Shown: piece by piece, positions 1 to 8,406 of the stretch | Numbering within the stretch: the first letter of the stretch is position 1 | Layout of the letters: each line of letters opens with the position of its first letter | NCBI GenBank assembly: GCA_016213505.1 | Contig: JACRAF010000005.1 | Coordinates: forward strand, 43,063 to 107,062 | Reading direction: 5' to 3' | DNA from: Devosia nanyangense | GTDB taxonomy: Bacteria > Pseudomonadota > Alphaproteobacteria > Rhizobiales > Devosiaceae | DNA length: 64,000 bases | Program-made: the position numbers and the translations under genes | The notes under the pieces: generated by a model | The model's input: only the letters and a program-made list of their open reading frames with translations | What the model was told of the DNA's origin: nothing | Database searches by the model: none

Positions 1-60
1 GCGACGCTGACGAACACTGTTCCAGTTCTCGGGCCTTCCCCTGATAAGGTGCCCGATGAA

Positions 61-96
61 GATGGGGCCGGCCCCTCCCCCGAGGCCGGCCCCATC
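61..96. terminator. Strong hairpin, likely bidirectional terminator
   Basis: Positions 61-73 and 84-96 form a perfect 13-bp inverted repeat with a 10-nt loop. It lies just past the stop of the minus-strand gene ending at 115 and after whatever gene ends upstream of the window on the plus strand. Bases 1-60 could hold the tail of such a gene but no frame can be chosen. Confidence 0.75.
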
Positions 97-114
97 GCCT
101 TCCCCTGATGGAAC

Positions 115-435
115 TCAGTGCACGATGGCGAAGTAGATTCCGAGCAGGAACAGCCCGGTGATGAAGCTCCAGCCGAAGGCGACGAGCGCCGAGACCAGCA
201 CCGAGGCGACCGACAGCGTGCCGTCGTCCTCCTGCTTCCAGCCCATCTGCAGCATGATGTAGGGGCCGCAGATGAAGCTCATGAACAGATGCCCCATCGA
301 GCTCAGCCAGGTCTTGCCGTCATAGCGCAGGATCGCCGGCGAGCCGGCGAGCCACTGGTAGAAATAGGTTCCGGTCCCCGCCATCGAGAGGCCAACGGCC
401 ATGATGAACCCTGCGAGCAGCAATTCGAACGCCAT
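115..435 (-). CDS. Small integral membrane protein, function unknown
   Basis: About 106 residues with three or four hydrophobic segments: one at the N terminus, one around the middle (HLFMSFICGPYIMLQMG) and two near the C terminus. The ATG at 435 is preceded by GAGG at a workable distance; a GTG five codons further out (450) is possible but has no good ribosome site. It is divergent from the gene at 549 across a region with two CtrA-like sites. I recognise only a conserved alphaproteobacterial membrane family without assigned function. Confidence 0.7.
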   Translation of the reverse strand: MAFELLLAGFIMAVGLSMAGTGTYFYQWLAGSPAILRYDGKTWLSSMGHLFMSFICGPYIMLQMGWKQEDDGTLSVASVLVSALVAFGWSFITGLFLLGIYFAIVH

Positions 436-475
436 GACTGTACGCCTCACGCGCCGCGTTCGGTTCGCGGCAGTA

Positions 476-490
476 TTAACCCTTCGTTAA
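476..490. promoter_or_regulatory. CtrA-like site (TTAA-N7-TTAA)
   Basis: TTAACCCTTCGTTAA is an exact match to the TTAA-N7-TTAA consensus of the cell-cycle regulator CtrA in alphaproteobacteria. It sits between the divergent genes starting at 435 and 549. Binding is inference. Confidence 0.45.
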
Positions 491-526
491 TCATAAGGGT
501 GGCGTGATCGGCTGTCATCATCAGAG

Positions 527-541
527 CTAACGACTGGTTAA
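527..541. promoter_or_regulatory. Second CtrA-like site (one mismatch)
   Basis: CTAACGACTGGTTAA keeps the N7 spacing with one half-site changed to CTAA. It lies directly before the ATG at 549, 37 nt after the better site at 476-490. Confidence 0.35.
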
Positions 542-548
542 TTCGGCC

Positions 549-1217
549 ATGACTACCCCCGCCGCGGCCGTCCCGCACAAGCGCGATGGACATTCGATCG
601 GCTACAATCTCGGAGCGATCGCGGTCGTTGCCGCGCTTTGCGGACTGGGGCTCGCCTACGCCATCGACGCCGCGGGGCGGCAGGGGCGTGCCGCAGTCGG
701 GGCATCGTCGACCATGGTTCGCACGCTCGGCGGCAAGGACCTCGAGATCCCGGCGTCCTGGTTCCGCGCCGGCCAGAACGACGGGACCGGGTTCGCCAAG
801 CAGGTCGATCTTTTCGTCAGCCTGCCGCTCGGGCCCGATGGCGCCGCCCGCCGGATCGACGTGACGCTGATGCCGCGCAGCCGGGTGCGTCCGAGCGCCT
901 CGCTGCTCGACGGCGTCTATCTCCACGAGTTCATGCCCGAACAGCTCTCGGGACCACCCGGGCTGATCGGCAAGCCGCTGGTCGCCCGGGAAGGCTACGA
1001 GAACGAAACGGTCTGGTACGATGCCCTGTCGTCATCGCCCTTCGTCGCCAAATGCTCGGCGCCGGTGGCGGAGGGCCAGCCAGGCCGGTGCCTGCGCGCC
1101 GTCTATCTGGGACCCGGCATCGCCGCGGTCTACGGCTTCGACGTCGATGTGCTGGGAAACTGGAAGACGTTCGACGCCGAGATTCGGCCGCTGCTGGCGC
1201 AGATCGGGGCGCTCTGA
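549..1217 (+). CDS. Membrane-anchored hypothetical protein
   Basis: 222 residues. A short polar N terminus is followed by one hydrophobic segment (about residues 20-42), then a soluble domain that is probably periplasmic. Codon use fits a real gene throughout. No ribosome-binding site is visible before the ATG; the transcript may be nearly leaderless. The upstream gap holds two CtrA-like sites. I do not recognise the family. Confidence 0.75.
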   Translation: MTTPAAAVPHKRDGHSIGYNLGAIAVVAALCGLGLAYAIDAAGRQGRAAVGASSTMVRTLGGKDLEIPASWFRAGQNDGTGFAKQVDLFVSLPLGPDGAARRIDVTLMPRSRVRPSASLLDGVYLHEFMPEQLSGPPGLIGKPLVAREGYENETVWYDALSSSPFVAKCSAPVAEGQPGRCLRAVYLGPGIAAVYGFDVDVLGNWKTFDAEIRPLLAQIGAL

Positions 1218-1230
1218 GCCGGCCGGGACG

Positions 1231-1551
1231 TCAGCCCTGCTCGACCACCACCGCGGTGCCGTACGCCAGCATCTCGGTGATGCCGTCGGTGATCTCGTTG
1301 GCGTCGTAGCGCATGGCGATGATGGCGTTGGCGCCGGCCGCCTCGGCCTGCTGGACCATCAGGTCCAGCGCCTCCTGCCGAGTCTTTTCGGCCAGCGAAG
1401 TGAACAGCGTGATGTTGCCGCCGACCAGCGACTGCAGGGCGCCGCCGATAGTACCGAAGACGCTGCGCGAGCGCACCGTGATGCCGCGCACCAGCCCGAT
1501 CGTGTGGACGACGCGATAGCCCGGCAGGTCGTTGGTCGTGGCGACGATCAT
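1231..1551 (-). CDS. YbjQ/UPF0145 family protein
   Basis: 106 residues matching the YbjQ (DUF74) family: N-terminal TTNDLPGYRVV, the central glycine-rich stretch GTIGGALQSLVGG and the AxGANAIIAMRYD block. Family members form ring-like oligomers; some are annotated as heavy-metal binding, but no in vivo role is established. It follows the DUF3126 gene with a 2-nt gap. GAGGTG 8 nt upstream supports the ATG at 1551 rather than the GTG at 1557. Confidence 0.85.
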   Translation of the reverse strand: MIVATTNDLPGYRVVHTIGLVRGITVRSRSVFGTIGGALQSLVGGNITLFTSLAEKTRQEALDLMVQQAEAAGANAIIAMRYDANEITDGITEMLAYGTAVVVEQG

Positions 1552-1553
1552 GG

Positions 1554-1769
1554 TCACTTCACCTCGTCGAGGTCCTCTTCGAGGATCGCCATCTGGAAAT
1601 TGTAGGATTTGTCGCCGTCTTCGTCGTCGACATAGATCAGACCCAGAAACTCTTCCCCGAGATAGACTTCGACGCTGTCGTTCTGCTTGCGCGGCCGCAC
1701 GTCGATGCCGCGGCTGTTGAATTTGAGCTGCAGGTATTTTTGCAGCTTGATGATCTCGGGGTGGTTCAA
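1554..1769 (-). CDS. DUF3126 family protein
   Basis: 71 residues from a TTG start supported by GAGGAG 9 nt upstream. The open frame extends further back, but the conserved family begins at NHPEIIKLQKYLQLKF. Small acidic protein of a family largely restricted to alphaproteobacteria; function unknown. Tightly linked upstream of the YbjQ gene, so probably co-transcribed. Confidence 0.85.
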   Translation of the reverse strand: MNHPEIIKLQKYLQLKFNSRGIDVRPRKQNDSVEVYLGEEFLGLIYVDDEDGDKSYNFQMAILEEDLDEVK

Positions 1770-1931
1770 GGTCGGCCGCTCCTCAGCGTCGTTTCGGGTT
1801 CGCCACAATAGGCATTCGAGCGCCCGGGGCAATCCCGACGCCGGTTTGATGACAGCTTATGGGGCCCAAAGCGGACATATCGCAAGCTTCTCGGAGGGAC
1901 CTCGGGTCAAGTCCGGGCTTGATGGAAATGA

Positions 1932-1955
1932 GGGCGCGGGGTTTCGTCCGCGCCC
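1932..1955. terminator. GC-rich hairpin downstream of the 1974-2360 gene
   Basis: 8-bp inverted repeat (1932-1939 with 1948-1955) immediately past the stop of the minus-strand gene at 1974. There is only a weak T-rich tail, so it is a moderate terminator candidate. Confidence 0.45.
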
Positions 1956-1973
1956 CGGCAGCTTTTCGTTCCG

Positions 1974-2360
1974 TCAGGCCGACGCGGGGCGGCGGGCGGC
2001 GAGGAGGTGATAGGCGAACCCGGCGGCGAACAGCAGGCGGACGGCGGCGGTAATCCAGGTCCGCGCCTCCATCTGGCCGCCGACGATAGCGAACGCGACC
2101 ACCATGACCGAGAGCGCGTTGATGACGAGGCCCGCGACCAGGAGCGCCCGCACCTCGGCATCATAGGCGGCATTGCGGACCAGCCAGAAGCCGGCGGCGA
2201 GACCAACCAGCGTTGCGCCGAGCAGCCGCACGATCGGCTCGGCGCCGGGCTCGAGCGGGGAGCCGAACGCGGCGACCGTCAGCATGGGCACCGAAAGGGC
2301 GGCGAGGCCGAGGGCGCCGTGGAATATGGCGGCAGCGGTCAACAAGATGCGTCTGCTCAT
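1974..2360 (-). CDS. Four-helix membrane protein, unknown function
   Basis: 128 residues with four hydrophobic segments: residues about 5-30, 43-63, 72-95 and 103-122. The ATG at 2360 overlaps the stop of the short gene at 2357-2542 as ATGA, suggesting translational coupling, and AAGGAGG lies about 10 nt upstream. The layout resembles small DUF4345-like membrane proteins, but I cannot assign it firmly. Confidence 0.7.
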   Translation of the reverse strand: MSRRILLTAAAIFHGALGLAALSVPMLTVAAFGSPLEPGAEPIVRLLGATLVGLAAGFWLVRNAAYDAEVRALLVAGLVINALSVMVVAFAIVGGQMEARTWITAAVRLLFAAGFAYHLLAARRPASA

Positions 2361-2542
2361 GGTCGTGGCGCCTCCTTGGCGCGAGGTTGGACGGGCCTCT
2401 CGGCCGGTTGGGCTTCCTGGGAGGCGGGAATGGGCGAAGCGTCGCGTCTGCCAGTCGGATAGACGAGCCGAGCGAGGGCTTCGCCCTCCTCCAGCAGCTC
2501 GTCCGACGGTCCAACCCGGGGCTGGCGCTCGGCCTCAGGCAT
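2357..2542 (-). CDS. Small hypothetical protein (61 aa) coupled to the membrane gene
   Basis: A 61-residue, proline- and charge-rich protein with no hydrophobic segment. Support for it being real: a strong purine-rich ribosome site (GGAGGAGGGG) just before the ATG at 2542, GC-rich third positions, and an ATGA overlap with the next gene. It may instead be a translated leader. No family recognised. Confidence 0.5.
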   Translation of the reverse strand: MPEAERQPRVGPSDELLEEGEALARLVYPTGRRDASPIPASQEAQPAERPVQPRAKEAPRP

Positions 2543-2673
2543 CCCCTCCTCCCTCGTCCCGTCGATCAGGACATTGGGAGGCTAGGCGAATGGGCGGGTT
2601 GCCGCTTCGGGCCTATTCCCCACCGGCGGCTGAAATCGCATGGGGAATTCTACCCACTGTGGAGCAGCCGACT

Positions 2674-4347
2674 TTACCGTGGAACGAGGTCGAGCCGTAT
2701 CGCCGTGGCGGTCGCGGCCGCGCGGCTGGACACGTCGAGCTTGCCGAAGATGTTGCTGACGTGGCGATCGACGGTCTTTTCGCTGAGCCCAAGGGTCCGG
2801 GCTATGCCCTTGTTGGTCTCTCCGGTCGCGACCAGTGCGAGGACCTGAAGCTCGCGCGCTGTGAGCCCGTGCGAGGATCGGGCGCCGGGCCCCGCGCCTT
2901 GGCGGCGGACGGCATTTTCGAGGTCGGGAGCGGCGCCGATGCGCTCGAACTCGCGCGCCGCGGCGGCATACTCGGCCTTGGCCGCATCGGCGTCGCCAAG
3001 CGCTGCGCAGGAGGCGGCCACCAGTACACGGATGCGAGCGGCGAGGTAGGGAGCGCCAAGCCGCAACCACAGGGCAAGGGACTCCCGCAGTGGCTCCAGC
3101 GCATCGCCCGGGCGGCCAGCCAGCAGCCGCACACTGCCGGTGGCGTGCCGCGCCATGGCGGTGAGGGCTTCGGCCTCGAAGGCAGCCGCGATGCCAGCCA
3201 GCTCCTCTGCGGCAGTTTGCGCCTCCGCCGCCTCGTCGCAGGCAACGAAGACCTCTACTGCAGCGGGTAGGAAACGGGCCCGCCGGAGCTGGCCGCTCGT
3301 TGCCGTGAGGACGCGCCGTATCTGCGCCAGCGCCGCTGCGCGGTTGCCCGCGGCCAGGCGCAGCAGCGCCAGTCCGGGCTGGGGATCGAGTCCCAGCCCC
3401 TCGGCTGCGCGATAGGCCGCCTCGGCCCCGGCCGCATCGCCGCGCAACCGGCAGAGTTCGCCCTGACGGTAGCGGGCTGCGGCCTTCGCTTCCGCGTCCG
3501 GCCCGGCCGCGAGGCGGTCGACTGCGGCGTCGACTTCGACCTGCGCCGTGTCCCAGGCGCCGTTCCACTCGTACACTTCCGCCCGATGTACGAGACAGAT
3601 GCCCGAAAAGATGCCGAGCTGTGGCTGCGTCTCGCACCAGTGGGAAAGGAGCGATGTCCATTCGCGACACTGCTCCCAGGCGAAGGCCTGCTGGCAACTC
3701 GCCAGCACGTGACAGTAGACCAGCCCAGCGACGAGCGGAGAAACTTCGTCGCGGCTGGCCGCGATCATGGTCTCGTCGAGCAGTGCCAACCCTTCGGCTA
3801 TGCGCATCAGCCGAATGGCGGCGCGACCCTCGAGGCAACGGGCGAAAGCGACCAGGTCGGCATCGCGGCAGCGCACGCCGATGCTGGCCGCCCGGGAGGC
3901 CGTTTCGCGCGCCTCGGCCAGCTCGCCGCGCGCCAGATGACGCTGCACCGCGGGGAGCAGCAGCAGGCCCTGTTCGGCGCACTCCTCCCCCTCGGCAACG
4001 AGCCGCTGGCTGCGCGCCAGCCAGCCGCCGGCCTGCGCCGGCTCGCCGAGCGAAAAGTGGCGCATGCCCGCCCAGAATGCGTCGCGCGCCGCAAGGCGGG
4101 TTGCGCCTTCGGCGAGCCGGGCGGCGTGTGCCCGCTCGAGCGCGGCGATCATGTCGCGGTCGTGCCCGGTCAGCGCCGCGGCCCAGGCCAGGCGCTCCAG
4201 ATCCTCAGCCCCGAGCGGGCTGGCGCGGTCCGCCGCGCCTAGTGCGCCCCGGGCATCGCCCCAGGCGCGGGCCGCATAGGCAGCCCGTCCCGCCGCCAAA
4301 TCCGCGGGTGCGCCGCGGCCGATCCCAGCCGGGTCGTCCATCCCCAC
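2674..4347 (-). CDS. LuxR-type regulator with TPR-like sensor region
   Basis: 557 residues. The first ~480 residues are alanine-rich helical repeats of tetratricopeptide character. The last ~65 residues are a LuxR/GerE helix-turn-helix (GLTARELQVLALVATG, then the recognition helix around SEKTVDRHVSNIFGKL). There is no receiver domain and no Walker A motif, so it is neither a response regulator nor a MalT/LAL ATPase. Such proteins usually control neighbouring genes; the target is not evident here. GTG start at 4347 chosen, with GGGAG about 11 nt upstream. Confidence 0.8.
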   Translation of the reverse strand: MGMDDPAGIGRGAPADLAAGRAAYAARAWGDARGALGAADRASPLGAEDLERLAWAAALTGHDRDMIAALERAHAARLAEGATRLAARDAFWAGMRHFSLGEPAQAGGWLARSQRLVAEGEECAEQGLLLLPAVQRHLARGELAEARETASRAASIGVRCRDADLVAFARCLEGRAAIRLMRIAEGLALLDETMIAASRDEVSPLVAGLVYCHVLASCQQAFAWEQCREWTSLLSHWCETQPQLGIFSGICLVHRAEVYEWNGAWDTAQVEVDAAVDRLAAGPDAEAKAAARYRQGELCRLRGDAAGAEAAYRAAEGLGLDPQPGLALLRLAAGNRAAALAQIRRVLTATSGQLRRARFLPAAVEVFVACDEAAEAQTAAEELAGIAAAFEAEALTAMARHATGSVRLLAGRPGDALEPLRESLALWLRLGAPYLAARIRVLVAASCAALGDADAAKAEYAAAAREFERIGAAPDLENAVRRQGAGPGARSSHGLTARELQVLALVATGETNKGIARTLGLSEKTVDRHVSNIFGKLDVSSRAAATATAIRLDLVPR

Positions 4348-4541
4348 TGTTCTTGCGCTCCCGATCCTGCCTCGTCAGGCTTGAAATCCGGTCGTTCTGC
4401 CCCGCTCAAAGGGCCAACATCGCCCTCGGAATGTCAGGTGTAGTCCTTCTTGATCTCGCCACAAGGGGCTGACGGAAATCGGCCATGCCACGAGCACGTC
4501 ATCCATCCGGGGCCGTGGTGAGTGGCCGCTTGTGGCTGAAT

Positions 4542-5369
4542 TCAGCCGCTGAAATCCTGGATGGCGACGACCTGGTCCATCACCGAGGCCGGCTGCGGGG
4601 CGCCCGCCTCGCCGACGATCCGGGCGGGAACGCCGACTACAGTCACCCGCGGCGGCACCTCGCGGATCACCACGGACCCGGCGCCGATCCGGGCGCAGTC
4701 GCCGACCTTGATGTTGCCCAGAACGATGGCGCCGGCGCCAATCAGCACGCCGTTGCCGATTTTGGGGTGACGATCCTCGTCGGCCTTGCCCGTGCCGCCC
4801 AGGGTGACGCCCTGCAGGATCGAGCAATTGTCGCCGATCACCGCCGTCTCGCCGACGACGAAGCCGGTGGCGTGGTCGAGCATGATGCCCTTGCCGATCC
4901 GAGCCCTGGGATTGATGTCGACCTGGAACACCTGGCTCGACCGGCTCTGCAGATAGAGCGCGAAATCGATGCGGCCGGCCTCGTGGAGGGCGCTGGCGAA
5001 GCGGTGGGTCTGGATCGCCTGGTAGCCCTTGAAGTAGAGGAACGGCACGATGGCGCGGTGCGTGGCCGGGTCGCGCTCGAGCGTCGCGGCAAGGTCGGCC
5101 CGGGCTTCGGCGCCGATCTCGGGGCGGAACGCCAGCGCGTCGGCGAAAGCCTGGCGGATCAGGTCGGCGGAGACGTCCGGATGGTCGAGCCGCTCGGCGA
5201 GCCGGTGCGCCAGCGCCTCCTCGAAGGTCGCGTGGTTGAGCACGTTGGCCATCACCATCGAGGACAGCCCCGGCTCGCCGGCAACGATCGTCCGCGCATT
5301 GGCGCGGACGGCGTCCCAGACCGGGTCCACCGATGAAATGTTCGTCGCGGACTTGAGCGACACGTTCAT
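4542..5369 (-). CDS. cysE: Serine O-acetyltransferase
   Basis: Catalyses acetyl-CoA plus L-serine to O-acetylserine, the first committed step of cysteine synthesis. The N-terminal helical SATase domain (residues ~10-110) is followed by a left-handed beta helix with hexapeptide repeats, including the conserved DHATGFVVGETAVIGD and LGGTGKADEDRHPKIG blocks. The C-terminal tail continues past the helix and ends in isoleucine-bearing IQDFSG, where CysK docking and feedback control normally act. The ATG at 5369 has GGAGG 5 nt upstream; an earlier in-frame ATG at 5381 lacks one. Confidence 0.93.
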   Translation of the reverse strand: MNVSLKSATNISSVDPVWDAVRANARTIVAGEPGLSSMVMANVLNHATFEEALAHRLAERLDHPDVSADLIRQAFADALAFRPEIGAEARADLAATLERDPATHRAIVPFLYFKGYQAIQTHRFASALHEAGRIDFALYLQSRSSQVFQVDINPRARIGKGIMLDHATGFVVGETAVIGDNCSILQGVTLGGTGKADEDRHPKIGNGVLIGAGAIVLGNIKVGDCARIGAGSVVIREVPPRVTVVGVPARIVGEAGAPQPASVMDQVVAIQDFSG

Positions 5370-5464
5370 GAAGGCCTCCATCGCAGAACACCGATATAAG
5401 GCATCTGGTGCTCCGCCACCAAGCCCCGAGGCGTAAATTGGTTCACGCTTTGCCGTTTCGGGGG

Positions 5465-6217
5465 TCAGGCATGCCGCGTCAGGAACGCCATCGCCGCGGC
5501 CTTGAACTTCAGATCTCCGGTCGCCAGCATGTGGGTGCGCTTGGGGATCGTGAAGGCCTCGCCGTGCTTTAGCAGCGCCGCGAGGGCATGCGGATCGCCC
5601 GCCATGTCGTCGGCCTCCCCGGCCGCCACGAGCACCGGTGTCTCAATTTGCCGCACCTGGGCCTCCGGCATGGGCTCGCGCGACGAGATCATGCAGGCGG
5701 CGAGGGCGGCGCGGTCGGCTTTGGAGTGATCGGCGAAAATGCGGAACTGGCGGCCGGTCGCACCGTGAACATCTGCCAGGCTGTCGGCGGTCAGCGCCGC
5801 GATGATCTCCTCGGAATCTTCCAGCCCGGTGACGAGGTTGACGCCCATGCCGCCCCATACGGTGCGAACGACGCGGTCGGGATGGCGGAGGCAGAGATAA
5901 GCGGCGATCCGCGCCCCCATCGAATAGCCCATGACCCGGACGGCCATGAGTCCGAGGTGATCGAGCAGCCGGGCCGCGTCGTCGGCCATGAGGTGCGCGA
6001 AATAGAGTTTTGGATCATAGACCTTGCGCGACTTGCCGTGACCGCGATTGTCGATGGTGATGGGCTGGTAGCCGGCCCGCTTGAGCGCCTCGACCCAGCC
6101 GGTGTTGACCCAGTTGATCTGCCCGGACGAGGCAAAGCCGTGGATCAACAGGATCGGCCGCCCCTCCCCATGGACCTCGTAGGCGATCTCGATTCCGTCG
6201 GACAGAAAGCTCGGCAT
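5465..6217 (-). CDS. Alpha/beta hydrolase
   Basis: 250 residues from the ATG at 6217 (GAGG just upstream). The alpha/beta hydrolase fold is shown by the oxyanion HG motif (LLIHGFASSG), the NRGHGKS strand-loop and the nucleophile elbow GYSMGA. A late acidic residue and histidine (KRTHM) complete a likely triad. Substrate not predictable; it resembles small esterase/lipase-like enzymes. Ends 96 nt upstream of the cysE start on the same strand. Confidence 0.85.
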   Translation of the reverse strand: MPSFLSDGIEIAYEVHGEGRPILLIHGFASSGQINWVNTGWVEALKRAGYQPITIDNRGHGKSRKVYDPKLYFAHLMADDAARLLDHLGLMAVRVMGYSMGARIAAYLCLRHPDRVVRTVWGGMGVNLVTGLEDSEEIIAALTADSLADVHGATGRQFRIFADHSKADRAALAACMISSREPMPEAQVRQIETPVLVAAGEADDMAGDPHALAALLKHGEAFTIPKRTHMLATGDLKFKAAAMAFLTRHA

Positions 6218-6277
6218 GGCGCCTCGTAGCACTGGCACCACTTGCCCTCCAACCGCCGACATGCTGTTTCCCGCGCC

Positions 6278-6799
6278 ATGATCGACAATGACCTCCAGTT
6301 CGGCTTCGCCGGCCTCGACGACGTGCCGCGGGTGGCCGCTCTCATCGAGCGCGCCTATCGCGGGCCGGAAGCGGCAACGGGCTGGACCAACGAGGCGGCG
6401 CTGCTGACTGGGCCGCGCAGCTCGCCGGCCGAGATCGAGAGCCTGATCCGCGCTCCGGATTCGCGCTTCGTCACCGCCGTCGATGGCGACCGGCTGGTTG
6501 GTTGCGCGCTGTTGCAGAGGACCGCCGACGGCGCTTATTTCGGGATGTTCGCGATCGATCCCGGCGAGCAGGGCAGCGGCCTCGGCAAGGCGATGATCGC
6601 CCGGTGCGAGGCAACGGCGCGCGAACTTTGGGGCGCCCGGTCCATGCATCTCACCGTCATCAGCCTCCGCGACAAGCTGATCGGCTGGTACGAGCGGCGC
6701 GGTTTCGCCCGGACCGGCCGGCGCCCCTTCCCGTTCGACCGCGCCACTGGCGCCCTGCGTACCGATTTCGACCTAATAGTCTTGGAAAAGCCGCCCTAG
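6278..6799 (+). CDS. GNAT family N-acetyltransferase
   Basis: 173 residues with the GNAT acetyl-CoA loop (EQGSGLGKAMI) and a C-terminal WYERRGFARTGRR block typical of the family. Acceptor unknown. The ATG at 6278 begins just before conserved sequence; the frame is open back to a TTG at 6242, but neither has a clear ribosome site. Divergent from the hydrolase gene with about 60 nt between starts. Confidence 0.82.
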   Translation: MIDNDLQFGFAGLDDVPRVAALIERAYRGPEAATGWTNEAALLTGPRSSPAEIESLIRAPDSRFVTAVDGDRLVGCALLQRTADGAYFGMFAIDPGEQGSGLGKAMIARCEATARELWGARSMHLTVISLRDKLIGWYERRGFARTGRRPFPFDRATGALRTDFDLIVLEKPP

Positions 6800-6846
6800 C
6801 TTCTGTATGGTCCGGCCACCTCAAATCCGCTGACTCGAAGGTTCCG

Positions 6847-7092
6847 ATGGCGCACTCCAGCACCCCGCATTTTCACAATACCGAGGGGCTGAAGCGCATC
6901 GAGGTCGGCTCCAAGGAGTTCATGTGCGTGGGCGCGCTGCCGCCCTTCGACCACCCGCACATCTACCTCGACATGGGCAAGGACGACGAGATCGTCTGCG
7001 CCTATTGCTCGACCCTTTACGTGTTCAATCCGAAGCTGGCGGCAGGAACGTCCGAGCCGCTATCGGCGGTCTACCAGGCCGAGCACGCGTAG
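6847..7092 (+). CDS. Zinc-finger (zf-CHCC, NDUFS6-like) protein
   Basis: 81 residues carrying a CHCC zinc-binding pattern: cysteine in KEFMCVG, histidines in DHPHIYLD and the pair CAYC. This is the domain of mitochondrial complex I subunit NDUFS6; alphaproteobacterial homologues are small stand-alone proteins. Followed after 6 nt by the FAD monooxygenase gene, a common arrangement in this group and probably one transcript. Confidence 0.85.
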   Translation: MAHSSTPHFHNTEGLKRIEVGSKEFMCVGALPPFDHPHIYLDMGKDDEIVCAYCSTLYVFNPKLAAGTSEPLSAVYQAEHA

Positions 7093-7098
7093 CCCAAC

Positions 7099-8346
7099 AT
7101 GGCCAATGGTGGCCGCACCATCTACATCGCAGGAGCCGGCATCGCCGGCATGACACTGGCGCTGGCGCTCGCCAAGTTCGGCGCCACGGTGATCGTGCTC
7201 GAGCGCAACAAGCGCGTGCAGGAGGTGGGCGCCGGGCTCCAGATCAGCCCCAATGCGCGCCGCGTCCTCAACCAGCTCGGCCTCGACAAGGCCATCGCGG
7301 CCAAGAGCTTCGAGCCCAGCGCCATCGACGTCTACCCGTTCCGGGCGAGCAAGCCGGCGGTCAGCCTCGAACTCGGCGCCATCATGCGCCAGCGCTATGG
7401 CGTGCCCTATGTGGTCATGCACCGCGCCGATCTGGTCGACGCGCTCTACCGGGCCTGCCGGCGCTTCGCCAATATCGACATGCTGTTCGGGGTGCGCGGC
7501 TTCGATGCCGTCACCCACGCGCGCGGCATCTCGATCAATGTCGACGAGGCCAACGGCACCGCCCGTACCGCCAGGGTCCACGCCTTCGTCGGGGCCGACG
7601 GGGTCCATTCCGAGACCCGGACGCGCATCCTGGGCGGGCCGCCGGCGACCTATTCGGGGTTTGTCGCCTGGCGCACGACGCTCAGCGCCGACCTGCTGAA
7701 GGGGGCGGTGGCCCTCGACCGCACGACGCTCTTGCTCGGGCCGGGCTACCACGCGGTCTGCTACCCGCTGCCGCAGCGCAAGCAGGTCAACGTCGCGCTT
7801 TTCGTCAAGGAACGGGCCGACCGGCTTGACGCCGCGAACCCGCCCAAGGAGCCAAAACTCCCCTGGGCCGCGATGCCGTCAAGGACCCTCGACGCCATCG
7901 TCTCGGCGGCCACGGGCGCCTGGGGCTATTGGGTGTGCAACACCATGGACGCCCCGACCTGGTCGGACAGCGGCATCGGCCTCATCGGCGACGCGGCGCA
8001 CGCCATGCTGCCGTTCCAGGCGCAGGGCGCCGCCATGGCCATCGAGGACGCGGCGATCCTTGCCCCGTTGCTGATGACCGAGCCGGACGCCGACTCTGCC
8101 TTCCGGCGCTACGAGGCGATGCGCCGGCCGCGTGTCGACCGGGTGCGAAAGATCTCCGATTTCAATGGCTTCGCCTACCACCTGGAGTGGCCGTTCACGC
8201 TCGGCCGCAACGCCGTGCTGTGGGCGCAGGGGCCGCGCGGCCACCTCAAGCGGCTCGACTGGATCTACGGTTTCGACCCCTCGCCCGAGACCGACGTTCC
8301 GCCCCCCGATCGCGCCCCACGCGACACCGAGCCGCACCGGGGTTAG
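7099..8346 (+). CDS. FAD-dependent monooxygenase (salicylate hydroxylase-like)
   Basis: 415 residues of the PHBH fold group. N-terminal FAD-binding GxGxxG motif (GAGIAGMTLALALAKFG), a mid-protein DG motif (GADGVHSETR) and the second FAD motif GDAAHAMLPFQAQGAAMAIED. Family enzymes hydroxylate aromatic rings with NAD(P)H and O2, or act in ubiquinone synthesis. The nearby gene content does not reveal the substrate. Confidence 0.88.
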   Translation: MANGGRTIYIAGAGIAGMTLALALAKFGATVIVLERNKRVQEVGAGLQISPNARRVLNQLGLDKAIAAKSFEPSAIDVYPFRASKPAVSLELGAIMRQRYGVPYVVMHRADLVDALYRACRRFANIDMLFGVRGFDAVTHARGISINVDEANGTARTARVHAFVGADGVHSETRTRILGGPPATYSGFVAWRTTLSADLLKGAVALDRTTLLLGPGYHAVCYPLPQRKQVNVALFVKERADRLDAANPPKEPKLPWAAMPSRTLDAIVSAATGAWGYWVCNTMDAPTWSDSGIGLIGDAAHAMLPFQAQGAAMAIEDAAILAPLLMTEPDADSAFRRYEAMRRPRVDRVRKISDFNGFAYHLEWPFTLGRNAVLWAQGPRGHLKRLDWIYGFDPSPETDVPPPDRAPRDTEPHRG

Positions 8347-8406
8347 CGCTTGCGCTCCGCCGAAGGCCTGTGTCAACTGCCCGCCACTTGAACTCAAGAA
8401 AGCCCG

